From NCBI GenBank assembly GCA_025966135.1, contig JAOPVP010000046.1:1-64000 (forward strand): a DNA stretch of 64,000 nt, read 5' to 3'. The stretch's first letter is position 1; each line of letters opens with the position of its first letter. Shown here in pieces: positions 21,936-32,305 of the stretch. A model generated the notes under the pieces. The model searched no databases, was not told the DNA's origin, and saw nothing but the letters and a program-made list of their open reading frames with translations. The DNA comes from Frankiales bacterium (GTDB lineage: Bacteria; Actinomycetota; Actinomycetes; Mycobacteriales; SCTD01). The translations under genes and the position numbers were made by a program.

Positions 21936-23665
21936 CAGTACTTGCGCTCCATGGGCTGGTAGCGGGTCTGGACGACGGGCTTGTAGTCGAGGCGGATGTC
22001 GCCCCCGTCGTTGTAAGCCATCGTGTGGCGCATGAAGTTGACGTCGTCCCGGTGCGGGTAGTCCTCGCGGAAGTGCCCCCCGCGCGACTCGTTGCGCGCC
22101 CTGGCCGACACCACCATGACCTCGGCGAGGTCGAGCAGGAAGCCCAGCTCGACCGCCTCGAGCAGCTCGGTGTTGTAGCGCCGACCGCGGTCGGAGACGC
22201 CGACACCCTGGTACCGCAGCTTCAGGGCGGCGATGTCGGTCTCGGCCTGCTTGAGGGTCTCCTCCGTCCGGTAGACGGACGCGTGCGCATCCATCGTCTC
22301 CTGGAGCTCAGCCCGGATCGCGGCGACGTTCTCGCTCCCGCCACCGTCGCGCAGGCGCTGCAGCAAGGACTCGACATCCTTCGTCGGGTCGGCCGGCAGC
22401 TCGACGTGGTCGTGGCTGTTGGCGTACGCCGCCGCCGACAGACCGCCGCGGCGACCGAAGACGTTGATGTCGAGCAGCGAGTTGGTGCCGAGCCGGTTGG
22501 CGCCGTGCACCGACACGCAGGCGACCTCACCGGCAGCGAACAACCCGGGCACGATGTCCGTGTTGTTGCTCAGCACCTGAGCGTCGATGTTGGTGGGCAC
22601 TCCGCCCATCGCGTAGTGCGCGGTCGGTTGGATCGGGATCGGGTCCGTGTAGGGCTCGATGCCGAGGTAGGTGCGGGCGAACTCGGTGATGTCGGGCAGC
22701 TTGGCGTCGAGCTGCTCCGGCGGCAGGTGCGTGAGGTCGAGGTACACGTGGTCCCCGGCCGGGCCGCAGCCGCGACCGGCGCGGATCTCGGTATAGATGG
22801 CGCGGGCGACCATGTCGCGGGGTGCGAGGTCCTTGATGGTCGGGGCGTACCGCTCCATGAAGCGCTCGCCGTCCTTGTTGCGCAGGATGCCACCCTCACC
22901 GCGGGCGCCCTCCGTCAGCAGGATTCCCATCTTCCAGATGCCCGTCGGGTGGAACTGGAAGAACTCCATGTCCTCCAGCGGCAGGCCCTTCCGGTAGACG
23001 ATGCCCATGCCGTCACCAGTGAGCGTGTGGGCGTTGGAGGTCACCTTGAAGACCTTGCCGAAGCCGCCGCTGGCGAACAGCACCGACTTGGCCTGGAAGA
23101 CGTGGAGCTCTCCGGTCGCCAGCTCGTAGGCGACGACGCCGGCTGTCGCGCCGTCGTTCATCAGCAGGTCGAGGACATAGAACTCGTTGTAGAACTCGAT
23201 GCCCTCCTTGACGCACTGCTGGAACAGGGTCTGCAGGATCATGTGGCCGGTGCGGTCGGCAGCGAAGCATGACCGGCGGACCGCGGCCTCGCCATGGTTG
23301 CGGGTGTGCCCGCCGAAGCGGCGCTGGTCGATCCGGCCCTCAGGGGTGCGGTTGAACGGCAGGCCCATCTTCTCGAGGTCGAGGACCGCGTCGATGGCCT
23401 CCTTGCACATCACCTCGGCGGCGTCCTGGTCGACGAGGTAGTCGCCGCCCTTGACGGTGTCGAAGGTGTGCCACTCCCAGTTGTCCTCCTCGACGTTGGC
23501 GAGCGCGGCGCACATGCCGCCCTGCGCCGCGCCGGTGTGGGAGCGCGTCGGGTAGAGCTTGGTGAGGACGGCCGTGCGGGAGCGCTTGCCGGCCTCGAGC
23601 GCGGCCCGCATGCCCGCGCCGCCGGCGCCGACGATGACCGTGTCGTAGCGGTGGAACTGCACCAT
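21935..23665 (-). CDS. sdhA: Succinate dehydrogenase flavoprotein subunit
   Basis: The 576-aa subunit binds covalent FAD and oxidises succinate. VIVGAGGAGMRAALEAGKR starts the Rossmann fold, and PTRSHTGAAQGGMCAAL holds the His that carries FAD. QFHPTGI, HYAMGGVPTN and the NRLGTNSLLD motif are also present. Length is normal. It lies 9 bp after sdhD. Confidence 0.97.
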   Translation of the reverse strand: MVQFHRYDTVIVGAGGAGMRAALEAGKRSRTAVLTKLYPTRSHTGAAQGGMCAALANVEEDNWEWHTFDTVKGGDYLVDQDAAEVMCKEAIDAVLDLEKMGLPFNRTPEGRIDQRRFGGHTRNHGEAAVRRSCFAADRTGHMILQTLFQQCVKEGIEFYNEFYVLDLLMNDGATAGVVAYELATGELHVFQAKSVLFASGGFGKVFKVTSNAHTLTGDGMGIVYRKGLPLEDMEFFQFHPTGIWKMGILLTEGARGEGGILRNKDGERFMERYAPTIKDLAPRDMVARAIYTEIRAGRGCGPAGDHVYLDLTHLPPEQLDAKLPDITEFARTYLGIEPYTDPIPIQPTAHYAMGGVPTNIDAQVLSNNTDIVPGLFAAGEVACVSVHGANRLGTNSLLDINVFGRRGGLSAAAYANSHDHVELPADPTKDVESLLQRLRDGGGSENVAAIRAELQETMDAHASVYRTEETLKQAETDIAALKLRYQGVGVSDRGRRYNTELLEAVELGFLLDLAEVMVVSARARNESRGGHFREDYPHRDDVNFMRHTMAYNDGGDIRLDYKPVVQTRYQPMERKY

Positions 23666-23674
23666 GGTGAGGAC

Positions 23675-24109
23675 CTACTTGATCGTGGGGTCGAAGGTGA
23701 AGATGACCAGCGTCCCCAGGACCAGGACCAGGAAGGCCGAGGTGTAGAGCAGCATCTTCAGCCAGAAGCGCGTGGAGTCGCGCACGGCGTAGTCGTTGAT
23801 GACGGTGCGCAGGCCGTTGGTGCCGTGCAGCTCGGCGAGCCAGAGCTGCATGAGGTCCCAGGTGCGCCAGAACGGCGACGCCCAGCGTCCGGCTACGAAG
23901 CCGAAGTTGATCCGCTGCACGCCGCTGTCGAGGACGTTCATGATGAGCAGGTGCCCGAGCACCAGCACGATGAGCAGCAGGCCGCTCATCCGCATGAAGA
24001 TCCAGCTGTACATCTCGAAGTTCGTCCGCGAGCCCTTGCCGTGGCGCGTGCGCCGGGCCCGCGGAGCCTCGATGACGACCGGGGCGGCGCCTTCCGCGGT
24101 GGCGGTCAC
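23675..24109 (-). CDS. sdhD: Succinate dehydrogenase hydrophobic membrane anchor
   Basis: The 144-aa product has three hydrophobic segments (about 33-52, 75-95, 112-132). An LHGTNGLRTVINDY stretch, the SdhD counterpart of the HxxNGxRh heme-region motif, lies near residue 94. It helps bind quinone and heme in the membrane. The ATG overlaps the sdhC stop by four bases. Confidence 0.9.
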   Translation of the reverse strand: MTATAEGAAPVVIEAPRARRTRHGKGSRTNFEMYSWIFMRMSGLLLIVLVLGHLLIMNVLDSGVQRINFGFVAGRWASPFWRTWDLMQLWLAELHGTNGLRTVINDYAVRDSTRFWLKMLLYTSAFLVLVLGTLVIFTFDPTIK

Positions 24110-24501
24110 GTGGCGCTCCCGAACATCGTGCGGACGGTGTGCTCGAGCATGAAGTAGGCGCCGGGGACCATGACGACGACGAAGACCGCGAGGATCGCCC
24201 AGGTCATCTGCCTCTGGTAGCGCGGGCCCTTCTCCCAGAAGTCGATCGCCATGATCCGCAGGCCGTTCAGCGCGTGATAGAGCACCGCGCCCGTCAGGCC
24301 GAGCTCCATGAGGTTGACGATCGGCGTCTTGTAGGTGTTGATCACGCGGTCATAGGAGTCGGGGGAGACCCGGACGAGCGCGGTGTCGAGTACGTGTGCG
24401 AACAGGAAGAAGAAGATGAGCACACCCGTAACCCGGTGAGCCACCCAGGACCACATGCCCTCGCGTCCGCGGTAGAGAGTCCCGGCGGGAGCTTTCGCCA
24501 T
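24106..24501 (-). CDS. sdhC: Succinate dehydrogenase cytochrome b556 subunit
   Basis: The 131-aa membrane subunit has three helices and two family motifs: WSWVAHRVTGVLIFFFLFAHV near residue 15 and YHALNGLRIMAIDFW near residue 74 with the heme-ligating His. GGAGGA lies 7 nt upstream of ATG 24501. It is the first gene of sdhCDAB. An AT-rich TTAAAAT on the minus strand (24549-24555) is a possible -10 box. Confidence 0.92.
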   Translation of the reverse strand: MAKAPAGTLYRGREGMWSWVAHRVTGVLIFFFLFAHVLDTALVRVSPDSYDRVINTYKTPIVNLMELGLTGAVLYHALNGLRIMAIDFWEKGPRYQRQMTWAILAVFVVVMVPGAYFMLEHTVRTMFGSAT

Positions 24502-24597
24502 GCCGGCGTCCTCCAGATGTTGCGCAAGGTGATGGCTGCTGTCGGTTCATTTTAACGATGGAGAAACCTGTGAGCGACCTGAGGGGTGTGAGGGTTG

Positions 24598-26025
24598 TCA
24601 CCCGAGTGCAAGACTGCTGACGACCCGTCTCAGCTCCGGGGATGCGGCGTGCCAGTCGGCGGCCTTCGCCTGTGTGAAGAGGGTGAAGCCGCGGCCGCCC
24701 AGCACGAGCGCCCAGTCGGCTGCGTGCAGGTCCGCGCCCCCGTCGGTGTAGGTCAGCTCCCAGACCGCCCCGCCGGACGTCTGCTCCAGCCGGACTCTCG
24801 AGTACGACGGGTAGACCCGCGCAAATGCCGTGGCCGTGGTCGTCAGCACCGCGAGCGGGCTGCTCCCGAGGGACGCCGGTCCCACCCGGACCGTCCGGTG
24901 GGTGACCGGGTCGCGCAGCTGCGGCTGGCCGCGGTACGTGCCGACCTGCCACGTGGCCGGGTAGCGGATCGACCAGCCGTCGCCCGTGTAGGTCTTCCAG
25001 CCGGCGGGGACGACGGCCGCCGCTGAGGGGGAGGGCCGAGGGCTCGCCGTACTCGTGGTGCGATCGGGAGAGCGCGTGGACGCGACGTACCCGGCGGTGC
25101 CAGAAGCCACGACCACCAACGCGGCGACGACTGCCCACGTACGGCGACGCCCTCGGGCGGGCGGGGCTGGCACGGGCCGGGCTGGGAGGAGGGGCAGGGC
25201 CTGGGTGGCCGCAGCGCCCGCGCTGAGCGCTTCCTGAAGGCCGCGACGCGCCCCGATGGCGTCGAGGCGGTCCTCGGGCTCGCGGACCAGGAGCCCGGCG
25301 AGGACCGGGGTGAGCGGTCCGGCGAGCTCGAACGGCGCCGGCTCGCCCGCCACCACTGCCGTCATCGTGGTCAGGGCCTCGCCGGTGTCGAACGCAGCCC
25401 TGCCCTCGACGGCCGTGAAGAGCGTGGCGCCGAGCGACCACAGGTCGGACTCCGGCCTCGAGCCCAGGCCGCGGGCGCGCTCGGGCGCGATGTAGGAGGG
25501 TGAGCCCAACAGCAACCCGGTGCTGGTCAGCGACGCGTCGCCGGTGGTGTGGGCGATCCCGAAGTCGGAGAGCACGACCCGCCCGTCGGGGCGCAGCAGC
25601 ACGTTGGAGGGCTTCACGTCGCGGTGCACGATCCCCTGCGCGTGCGCGGCCTCGAGCGCGGCGAGCAGGGACAGGCCGATCTCGGCAACGCGGTGGGGCG
25701 GCAACGGGCCCTGGTCGCGAACGACCGAGGAGAGGGTCGGGGCCTCGACCAGCTCCATCACGAGGAAGGGGTTGCCGTCCTCCTCGACGACGTCGTAGAC
25801 GGTGACCGCGTGCGGGGAGTCCAGCCGGGCCGCGGCGCGTGCCTCGCGCAGGGTGCGCTCCCGCAGCTGGTCGCGCTCGTCCTCGGGCAGACCAGCAGGC
25901 AGCCGGACCTCCTTGACCGCGACCTCGCGGTGCAGGAGCTCGTCCCGTGCTCGCCAGACCGTCCCCATGCCGCCGCTGCCGAGACGGCCGAGCAGGCGGT
26001 AGCGGTCGGCGATCAGCCTGTCCAT
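24598..26025 (-). CDS. Transmembrane serine/threonine protein kinase
   Basis: The 475-aa protein has a Hanks-type kinase domain at residues about 9-265: glycine loop GSGGMGTVW, catalytic Lys38 in VAVKEV, HRDVKPSN with Asp136, and SDFG with Asp154. The activation loop is rich in Thr/Ser (TGDASLTSTG). A basic stop-transfer and single membrane helix (about 296-314) follow, then an extracellular domain of about 150 residues with no PASTA repeat (TYTGDGWSIRYPATWQVG). ATG 26025 was chosen because AGGAGG lies 7 nt upstream. It is divergent from the mutase gene, with 76 bp between starts. The signal sensed is unknown. Confidence 0.9.
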   Translation of the reverse strand: MDRLIADRYRLLGRLGSGGMGTVWRARDELLHREVAVKEVRLPAGLPEDERDQLRERTLREARAAARLDSPHAVTVYDVVEEDGNPFLVMELVEAPTLSSVVRDQGPLPPHRVAEIGLSLLAALEAAHAQGIVHRDVKPSNVLLRPDGRVVLSDFGIAHTTGDASLTSTGLLLGSPSYIAPERARGLGSRPESDLWSLGATLFTAVEGRAAFDTGEALTTMTAVVAGEPAPFELAGPLTPVLAGLLVREPEDRLDAIGARRGLQEALSAGAAATQALPLLPARPVPAPPARGRRRTWAVVAALVVVASGTAGYVASTRSPDRTTSTASPRPSPSAAAVVPAGWKTYTGDGWSIRYPATWQVGTYRGQPQLRDPVTHRTVRVGPASLGSSPLAVLTTTATAFARVYPSYSRVRLEQTSGGAVWELTYTDGGADLHAADWALVLGGRGFTLFTQAKAADWHAASPELRRVVSSLALG

Positions 26026-26101
26026 CTCCGACCTCCTGCCTTTTGCTCGTTCAGCACTTCCGTAGTCTGCGGCACAGGTCGTTCGGGAGAAGGAGTCAGG
26101 C

Positions 26102-27679
<1,578 letters not shown>

Positions 27680-27727
27680 GCTGGTCCTGTCCAGGGGGGA
27701 CCACCCGGTCCGGAAGGACATCCACTC

Positions 27728-27919
27728 GTGCTCTACCTCGTGATCGTCGTGCTCGCCGCCGTCGCCGTCTGTGTCGCGTTGCCACTGATGCGCCGCAACA
27801 ACCGCCTCGACGAGGTCGACCGCTTCCACGTTGCCCGTTCGCTCACCACCACCTGGTCGAGCGAGCCGCAACCGGAGTTCAAGGTCCCGACGCAGGGAGA
27901 GACGGCTGAAGAGGACTGA
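27728..27919 (+). CDS. Small single-pass membrane protein
   Basis: The 63-aa protein has one N-terminal hydrophobic helix (residues about 2-20), then RRNNRLDEVDRFHVARSLTT and an acidic tail. Start GTG 27728 is preceded by GGAAGGA at about 27713-27719. I do not recognise a family. It overlaps the first 14 bases of the GDPD-like gene, suggesting coupling. Confidence 0.6.
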   Translation: MLYLVIVVLAAVAVCVALPLMRRNNRLDEVDRFHVARSLTTTWSSEPQPEFKVPTQGETAEED

Positions 27920-28550
27920 CCTGGTCCTCGGCTTTGCCCACCGCGGAGGGATGGCCGACGCGCCGGAGAACTCGCTCGAGGCCTTCCGCAAGGCGCTCGC
28001 CCACGGTGTCACCGGGCTGGAGTCCGACGTGTGGCTCGACGCCGAGGGCGATCCAGTCCTGCACCATGGCCCGCCGCACAAGGAACGTGAGACGCCGCTG
28101 TCGCTGGCGGCGCTGTTCCGCGAGTGCGGCACCCACTTCGACCTCTCCTTGGACATGAGGGGTCCCGGTACGGCGATCAGAACGGTGGACGTGGCCCGTG
28201 AGGCGGGCTTCGACCTCTCGCGGCTGTGGCTCTGCGGCGGGGTCGGCTCTTGCGTGAGCTGGCGCGAGCTCGACCCGAAGCTGCGGCTCGTCACCGACCT
28301 GCGCTGGCGAGAGGCGCTCCTTCATGCCGAGCCCACCATGCACGCGATCGCCGACCGGGGGATCGATGCCGTCAACCTGCGGCACGGGCGGTGGACGCAC
28401 ACGCTCGTGCGGCACGCCCATGCGGCCGGGCTACTGGCCTTCGCCTGGGACATCCAGACGCGCTGGGGGCTGCGCCGGGCCTTGCGGCATGGTGTGGATG
28501 CGGTCTACTCCGACCACCCCGCACTGCTGGTGCACGGGCTGGCGGGGTAA
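27906..28550 (+). CDS. Glycerophosphodiester phosphodiesterase-family protein
   Basis: The roughly 214-aa protein has the GDPD barrel start FAHRGGMADAPENSLEAF, the metal-binding ESDVWLDAEG pair and a late VYSDHPALL stretch. The usual HD pair after strand 2 reads HHG, so one catalytic or metal residue differs. It would split glycerophosphodiesters to glycerol-3-phosphate. The start is unclear: no ATG or GTG precedes the HRG motif in frame. CTG 27906 with GGGAGAG just upstream fits best; TTG 27831 would overlap the preceding gene by 89 bases. Confidence 0.75.
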   Translation: MKRTDLVLGFAHRGGMADAPENSLEAFRKALAHGVTGLESDVWLDAEGDPVLHHGPPHKERETPLSLAALFRECGTHFDLSLDMRGPGTAIRTVDVAREAGFDLSRLWLCGGVGSCVSWRELDPKLRLVTDLRWREALLHAEPTMHAIADRGIDAVNLRHGRWTHTLVRHAHAAGLLAFAWDIQTRWGLRRALRHGVDAVYSDHPALLVHGLAG

Positions 28551-28577
28551 GCCGGCGTCGAGAGGTTGGTAGCCGTC

Positions 28578-29705
28578 ATGCAGATCCCGTTCGTCTCGTC
28601 CTCCCGGTCCAGCTTAGGTATCGAGTGGGAGCTGCAGCTCGTCTCCACGCAGACCCGTGAGCTGACCAGCGCCGCGACCGAGATCCTGGGCGCCCTGGCA
28701 CCGGGCGGGGAGCACCCCAAGGCGAAGTACGAGCTGTTCGAGTCGACCATCGAGGTCATCACCGGGATCTGCTCCACGGTGTCGGAAGCGACCGCCGACC
28801 TGGCGGGCACGATCGAGGAGCTCCGGCCCCTCGTGGAGGCGCGGGGTCTGGCGATGATGTGCGCGGGCACCCACCCGACCACCGACTGGGACACGCAGAC
28901 GGTCAGTCCCAACCCGCGTTACGCCAAGCTGGTCGAGGACATGCAGTGGCTGGCCCGCCAGCTGCAGATCTTCGGCGTGCACGTGCACGTCGGGGTCCGG
29001 TCCGCGGAGAAGGCCATCCCCATCGTCAACGCGCTCTCGGCGTACATCCCGCACTTCCTGGCGCTCTCGGCGTCGTCGCCGTACTGGATCGGTCATGACA
29101 CCGGGCTGGCGTCGTCGCGGTCCAAGGTGTTCGAGAGCCTGCCGACGGCAGGCCTGCCTTACCAGCTCGCCGGTTGGCCGGAGTTCGAGTCCTACATGGG
29201 GACGCTCATCTCCACCGGGACGATCGGCTCCATCAAGGAGGTCTGGTGGGACATCCGGCCCCACCCGACCTACGGCACCGTCGAGCTCCGGATCTGTGAC
29301 GGGCTCCCGACGCTCCACGAGGTGGGGATGGTCGCGGCGTTGTCGCAGTGCCTCGTCGACGTCCTGGACCGGGAGATCGACAGGGGCTACACGCTGCCGA
29401 CACCGAAGGGCTGGGTGGTGCGCGAGAACAAGTGGCGGGCAGCCCGGTACGGCCTGGACGCGGACATCATCCGCGACGACGAGAGCACCGTCCCCGTGCG
29501 GGAGGCGCTGAGGGAGTTGGCGCACGAGCTGAAGCCCGCGGCAGAGCGACTCGGGTGCGCCGAGGAGCTGGCCCGCGTGGAGGAGGTCGTGGCACAGGGT
29601 GCGTCGTACCTGCGGCAACGCGCGGCGGCACAGGCCGCGGGCGGCGACCTGCATGCCGTCGTCGACAGCCTGATCGCCGAGTTCGTCGCGGGCAGGCCGC
29701 TGTGA
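28578..29705 (+). CDS. Carboxylate-amine ligase, YbdK-type glutamate-cysteine ligase family (GCS2)
   Basis: The 375-aa protein matches the type 2 glutamate-cysteine ligase fold: LGIEWELQLV at residues 12-21, the histidine-rich QIFGVHVHVGVRS, and RPHPTYGTVELRICDGLPTL. YbdK-type members have weak gamma-glutamyl-cysteine ligase activity in vitro; in actinobacteria the physiological role is uncertain. ATG 28578 is preferred over TTG 28566, which sits too close to its purine run. The stop overlaps the GTG of the next gene, so the two are coupled. Confidence 0.85.
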   Translation: MQIPFVSSSRSSLGIEWELQLVSTQTRELTSAATEILGALAPGGEHPKAKYELFESTIEVITGICSTVSEATADLAGTIEELRPLVEARGLAMMCAGTHPTTDWDTQTVSPNPRYAKLVEDMQWLARQLQIFGVHVHVGVRSAEKAIPIVNALSAYIPHFLALSASSPYWIGHDTGLASSRSKVFESLPTAGLPYQLAGWPEFESYMGTLISTGTIGSIKEVWWDIRPHPTYGTVELRICDGLPTLHEVGMVAALSQCLVDVLDREIDRGYTLPTPKGWVVRENKWRAARYGLDADIIRDDESTVPVREALRELAHELKPAAERLGCAEELARVEEVVAQGASYLRQRAAAQAAGGDLHAVVDSLIAEFVAGRPL

Positions 29706-30874
29706 CAGCCGGGGTGACCGTGGACGGCTGGCTCCTGGAGGGCGAGCAGGAGCTGATCGCCTTCCGGCGCACGTTGCACGCCCACCCGGAGCTGGGGTGG
29801 CAGGAGCACGAGACGACGGCGTTGTTGGGGAACCGGCTCGCCGCTGCCGGCCTGTCGCCGAAGGTGCTCGCGGGCGGGACCGGCCTGGTCTGCGACGTCG
29901 GCACGGGCGCGCCGCTGGTCGTGCTGCGGGCCGACATCGACGCCTTGCCCATGCAGGACGACAAGCGGGTGCCGTACCGCTCCCAGGTCGACGGCGTCTG
30001 CCACGCCTGCGGCCACGACGTCCACACCGCGGTCGTGCTCGGCGTGGGGCTCGCCTTTGCCCGGATGAACCTGACCGGACGGGTGCGGCTGCTGTTCCAG
30101 CCCGCCGAGGAGCAACTGCCGGGCGGTGCTCTCGGGGTGGTCGCCGAGGGGTGGCTGGAGGAGGCGCAGGCGATCTTCGGGCTGCACTGCGACCCCTCGC
30201 TGGAGGTCGGGTACATCGGGGTGAAGAGCGGACCCCTCACTGCGGCCGCGGATGCCGTCGAGGTGCGCCTCAGTGGTCCGGGTGGGCACACGTCGCGGCC
30301 GCACAACACCGTCGACCTGGTGCACGTCCTCGCGACCGTCGCCACCGGGCTCCCGGACGCGCTGTCGCGGCTGGTCGACCCGCGGGCCGGGCTGTGCCTG
30401 GTCTGGGGGCAGGTCGCTGCCGGCACGGCCCGCAACGCCATTCCGCGCGAGGGCGTCCTGACGGGGACGCTGCGGGTCCTCGACAAGGAGGTCTGGCGGC
30501 AGGCGCCCGACCTCGTCCAACGCCTGGTGCAGGGGATCGTGGCGCCTTATGGCGCCCGGGCGACCGTGACGTACGAGCGGGGCGTGCCCCCGGTGGTCAA
30601 CGACCCGGCCGCGACGGCCCTGCTGACGGCGGCGGTGATCACCGCGCTGGGGCCCGGCGCGGCGGTGCCGACCGTGCAGTCGCTCGGCGGCGAGGACTTC
30701 GCCTGGTACCTCGACCAGGTCCCCGGCGCGATGGCCCGCCTGGGGGTGCGGCCGCGGGGCAGCGAGCGGCGGGTGGACCTGCACCAGCCCACGTTCGACG
30801 TCGACGAGGGCGCGATCGGGGTGGGGGTCCGGGTGCTGGCGGCGGCGGCGCTGGCGGCGCTGGCGACTGCCTGA
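29702..30874 (+). CDS. M20-family amidohydrolase (hippurate hydrolase/IAA-amino-acid hydrolase type)
   Basis: The 390-aa metallohydrolase has the M20D metal-binding residues: LRADIDALPMQD, CHACGHDVHTA, QPAEE and the late GGEDFAWYLDQVPG. A dimerisation lid with LSGPGGHTSRP sits in the middle. It cleaves N-acyl amino acids or similar amides; the substrate is unknown. GTG 29702 overlaps the upstream ligase stop (GTGA). A KstR-like palindrome starts 24 bp after its stop and belongs to the next operon. Confidence 0.88.
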   Translation: MTAGVTVDGWLLEGEQELIAFRRTLHAHPELGWQEHETTALLGNRLAAAGLSPKVLAGGTGLVCDVGTGAPLVVLRADIDALPMQDDKRVPYRSQVDGVCHACGHDVHTAVVLGVGLAFARMNLTGRVRLLFQPAEEQLPGGALGVVAEGWLEEAQAIFGLHCDPSLEVGYIGVKSGPLTAAADAVEVRLSGPGGHTSRPHNTVDLVHVLATVATGLPDALSRLVDPRAGLCLVWGQVAAGTARNAIPREGVLTGTLRVLDKEVWRQAPDLVQRLVQGIVAPYGARATVTYERGVPPVVNDPAATALLTAAVITALGPGAAVPTVQSLGGEDFAWYLDQVPGAMARLGVRPRGSERRVDLHQPTFDVDEGAIGVGVRVLAAAALAALATA

Positions 30875-30897
30875 GGTTGGCCCTCGCGGGCGCAAAC

Positions 30898-30911
30898 TGT
30901 AACGTGTTCTC
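30898..30911. promoter_or_regulatory. Weak KstR-like operator before the ferredoxin reductase gene
   Basis: TGTAACGTGTTCTC matches TNNAACNNGTTNNA at all fixed positions except the last (C for A). It lies 25 bp upstream of ATG 30936, where a repressor could act. It is the only such match in the left half and adjoins the sterol island. Confidence 0.5.
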
Positions 30912-30935
30912 ATTGTCGCGGGAGGGAAGGGCCTG

Positions 30936-31928
30936 ATGGTGGACGTCGACGTCGACGTGCTCGTGGTGGGAGCCGGTCCGTCCGGGCTCTACGGGGCCTA
31001 CTACGCGGGCTTCCGCGGCCTCAGCACGGCCATCGTGGACGCGTTGCCGGAGGCCGGCGGGCAGGTCACCGCGCTCTACCCCGAGAAGATGATCTTCGAC
31101 GTGGGTGGCTTCCCAGCGGTGCGCGGCAAGGACCTGGTCGAGAACCTGGTGACCCAGGCGGCACCGTTCAACCCGCACTACCTCCTGGGTGAGCAGGCCG
31201 TCAGCTACGCGCAGACGGAGGACGGGGTGCTGGTCACCACCGCCTCCGGCAAGCGCATCGCAGCCAAGGCCGTGATCGTCACCGGGGGGATCGGGACGTT
31301 CAACCCCCGCCCCTTGCCCGGCGGAGCGGAGTGGGAGGGCCGAGGGCTCGAGTACATCGTCCCGAGCTATCTGCCCTACGCCGGCAAGGACGTGGTGGTC
31401 GTGGGCGGCGGCGACAGCGCCGTCGACTGGGCCCTGGGGCTGGAGGGGGTGGCGCAGTCGGTCACGCTCGTGCACCGGCGGGACGAGTTCCGCGCCCACG
31501 CTCACTCGGTGAAGCTGCTCAAGGACTCCTCCATCACGGTCGCGACGCCCATGCAGCCGGTGTCGATCAACGGGGACGGGAGCCTGGCGTCGATCACTGT
31601 CCGCGACGTGAAGACCAAGCAGTCCCGCGACCTGCCGGCGGAGGCGATCGTCGCCGCCCTGGGGTTCACCGCCGACATCACGCCGTTGGAGGCCTGGGGC
31701 CTGAACGTGCAGGAGCGGCACATCGTCGTGGACACCACGATGGCGACCAACCTGCCCCGCGTCTTCGCCGCCGGCGACATCACGGAGTACCCCGGCAAGG
31801 TGCGGCTCATCTCGGTCGGATTCGGGGAGGCTGCGACCGCCGTCAACAACGCCGCTACCGTGATTGATCCGCAGGCCACGATTTTTCCTGGCCACTCGAC
31901 GGAGCACCCGGAGGGCCCCGCCGCATGA
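30936..31928 (+). CDS. Ferredoxin-NADP reductase, thioredoxin-reductase-like type
   Basis: The 330-aa flavoprotein has an N-terminal FAD motif ([20 protein letters not shown]) and a central NADPH motif ([15 protein letters not shown]). The FAD-contacting [13 protein letters not shown] sits near the C-terminus. It lacks the CxxC of thioredoxin reductase, which places it with YumC-type ferredoxin reductases. A purine run GGAGGGAAGG precedes ATG 30936. It overlaps the ferredoxin gene by four bases, so the pair forms a NADPH-to-ferredoxin chain. With a KstR-like site upstream it could feed the P450 or other oxygenases of the sterol pathway; that link is inference. Confidence 0.88.
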   Translation: MVDVDVDVLVVGAGPSGLYGAYYAGFRGLSTAIVDALPEAGGQVTALYPEKMIFDVGGFPAVRGKDLVENLVTQAAPFNPHYLLGEQAVSYAQTEDGVLVTTASGKRIAAKAVIVTGGIGTFNPRPLPGGAEWEGRGLEYIVPSYLPYAGKDVVVVGGGDSAVDWALGLEGVAQSVTLVHRRDEFRAHAHSVKLLKDSSITVATPMQPVSINGDGSLASITVRDVKTKQSRDLPAEAIVAALGFTADITPLEAWGLNVQERHIVVDTTMATNLPRVFAAGDITEYPGKVRLISVGFGEAATAVNNAATVIDPQATIFPGHSTEHPEGPAA

Positions 31929-32275
31929 CGTACGTGATCACCTCGAGCTGTGTCGACATCAAGGACATGTCCTGCATCGAGGAGTGCCCGGTCGACTGCA
32001 TCTACGAGGGCGACCGCAAGCTCTACATCCACCCCAAGGAGTGCATCGACTGCGGTGCCTGCGAGCCGGTGTGCCCAGTCGACGCGATCTACCCCGACCG
32101 CACGCTCCCGGCCGAGAGCGCGGACGACAAGGAAGACAACCAGGTCTTCTTCTACGAGGTGCTCCCGGGCCGGGAGCTGCCGCTCAACTCCCCCGGTGGC
32201 TCGATGAAGACCGGCCCGATCGAGACTGACACCTCCCGCACGGCTGAGCTCCCGCCCAATCCCGACGCCACCTGA
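31925..32275 (+). CDS. Seven-iron ferredoxin
   Basis: The 116-aa protein has the FdxA/FdxC layout of actinobacteria: [17 protein letters not shown] for the first cluster, followed by [14 protein letters not shown] for the second, then a C-terminal extension with [15 protein letters not shown]. It closely resembles mycobacterial FdxC-type ferredoxins. The ATG overlaps the reductase stop, so the two are made together. Confidence 0.92.
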   Translation: MTYVITSSCVDIKDMSCIEECPVDCIYEGDRKLYIHPKECIDCGACEPVCPVDAIYPDRTLPAESADDKEDNQVFFYEVLPGRELPLNSPGGSMKTGPIETDTSRTAELPPNPDAT

Positions 32276-32305
32276 CGTCGGGCGAGCGGGGCTCGGCGCG
32301 CGGCC

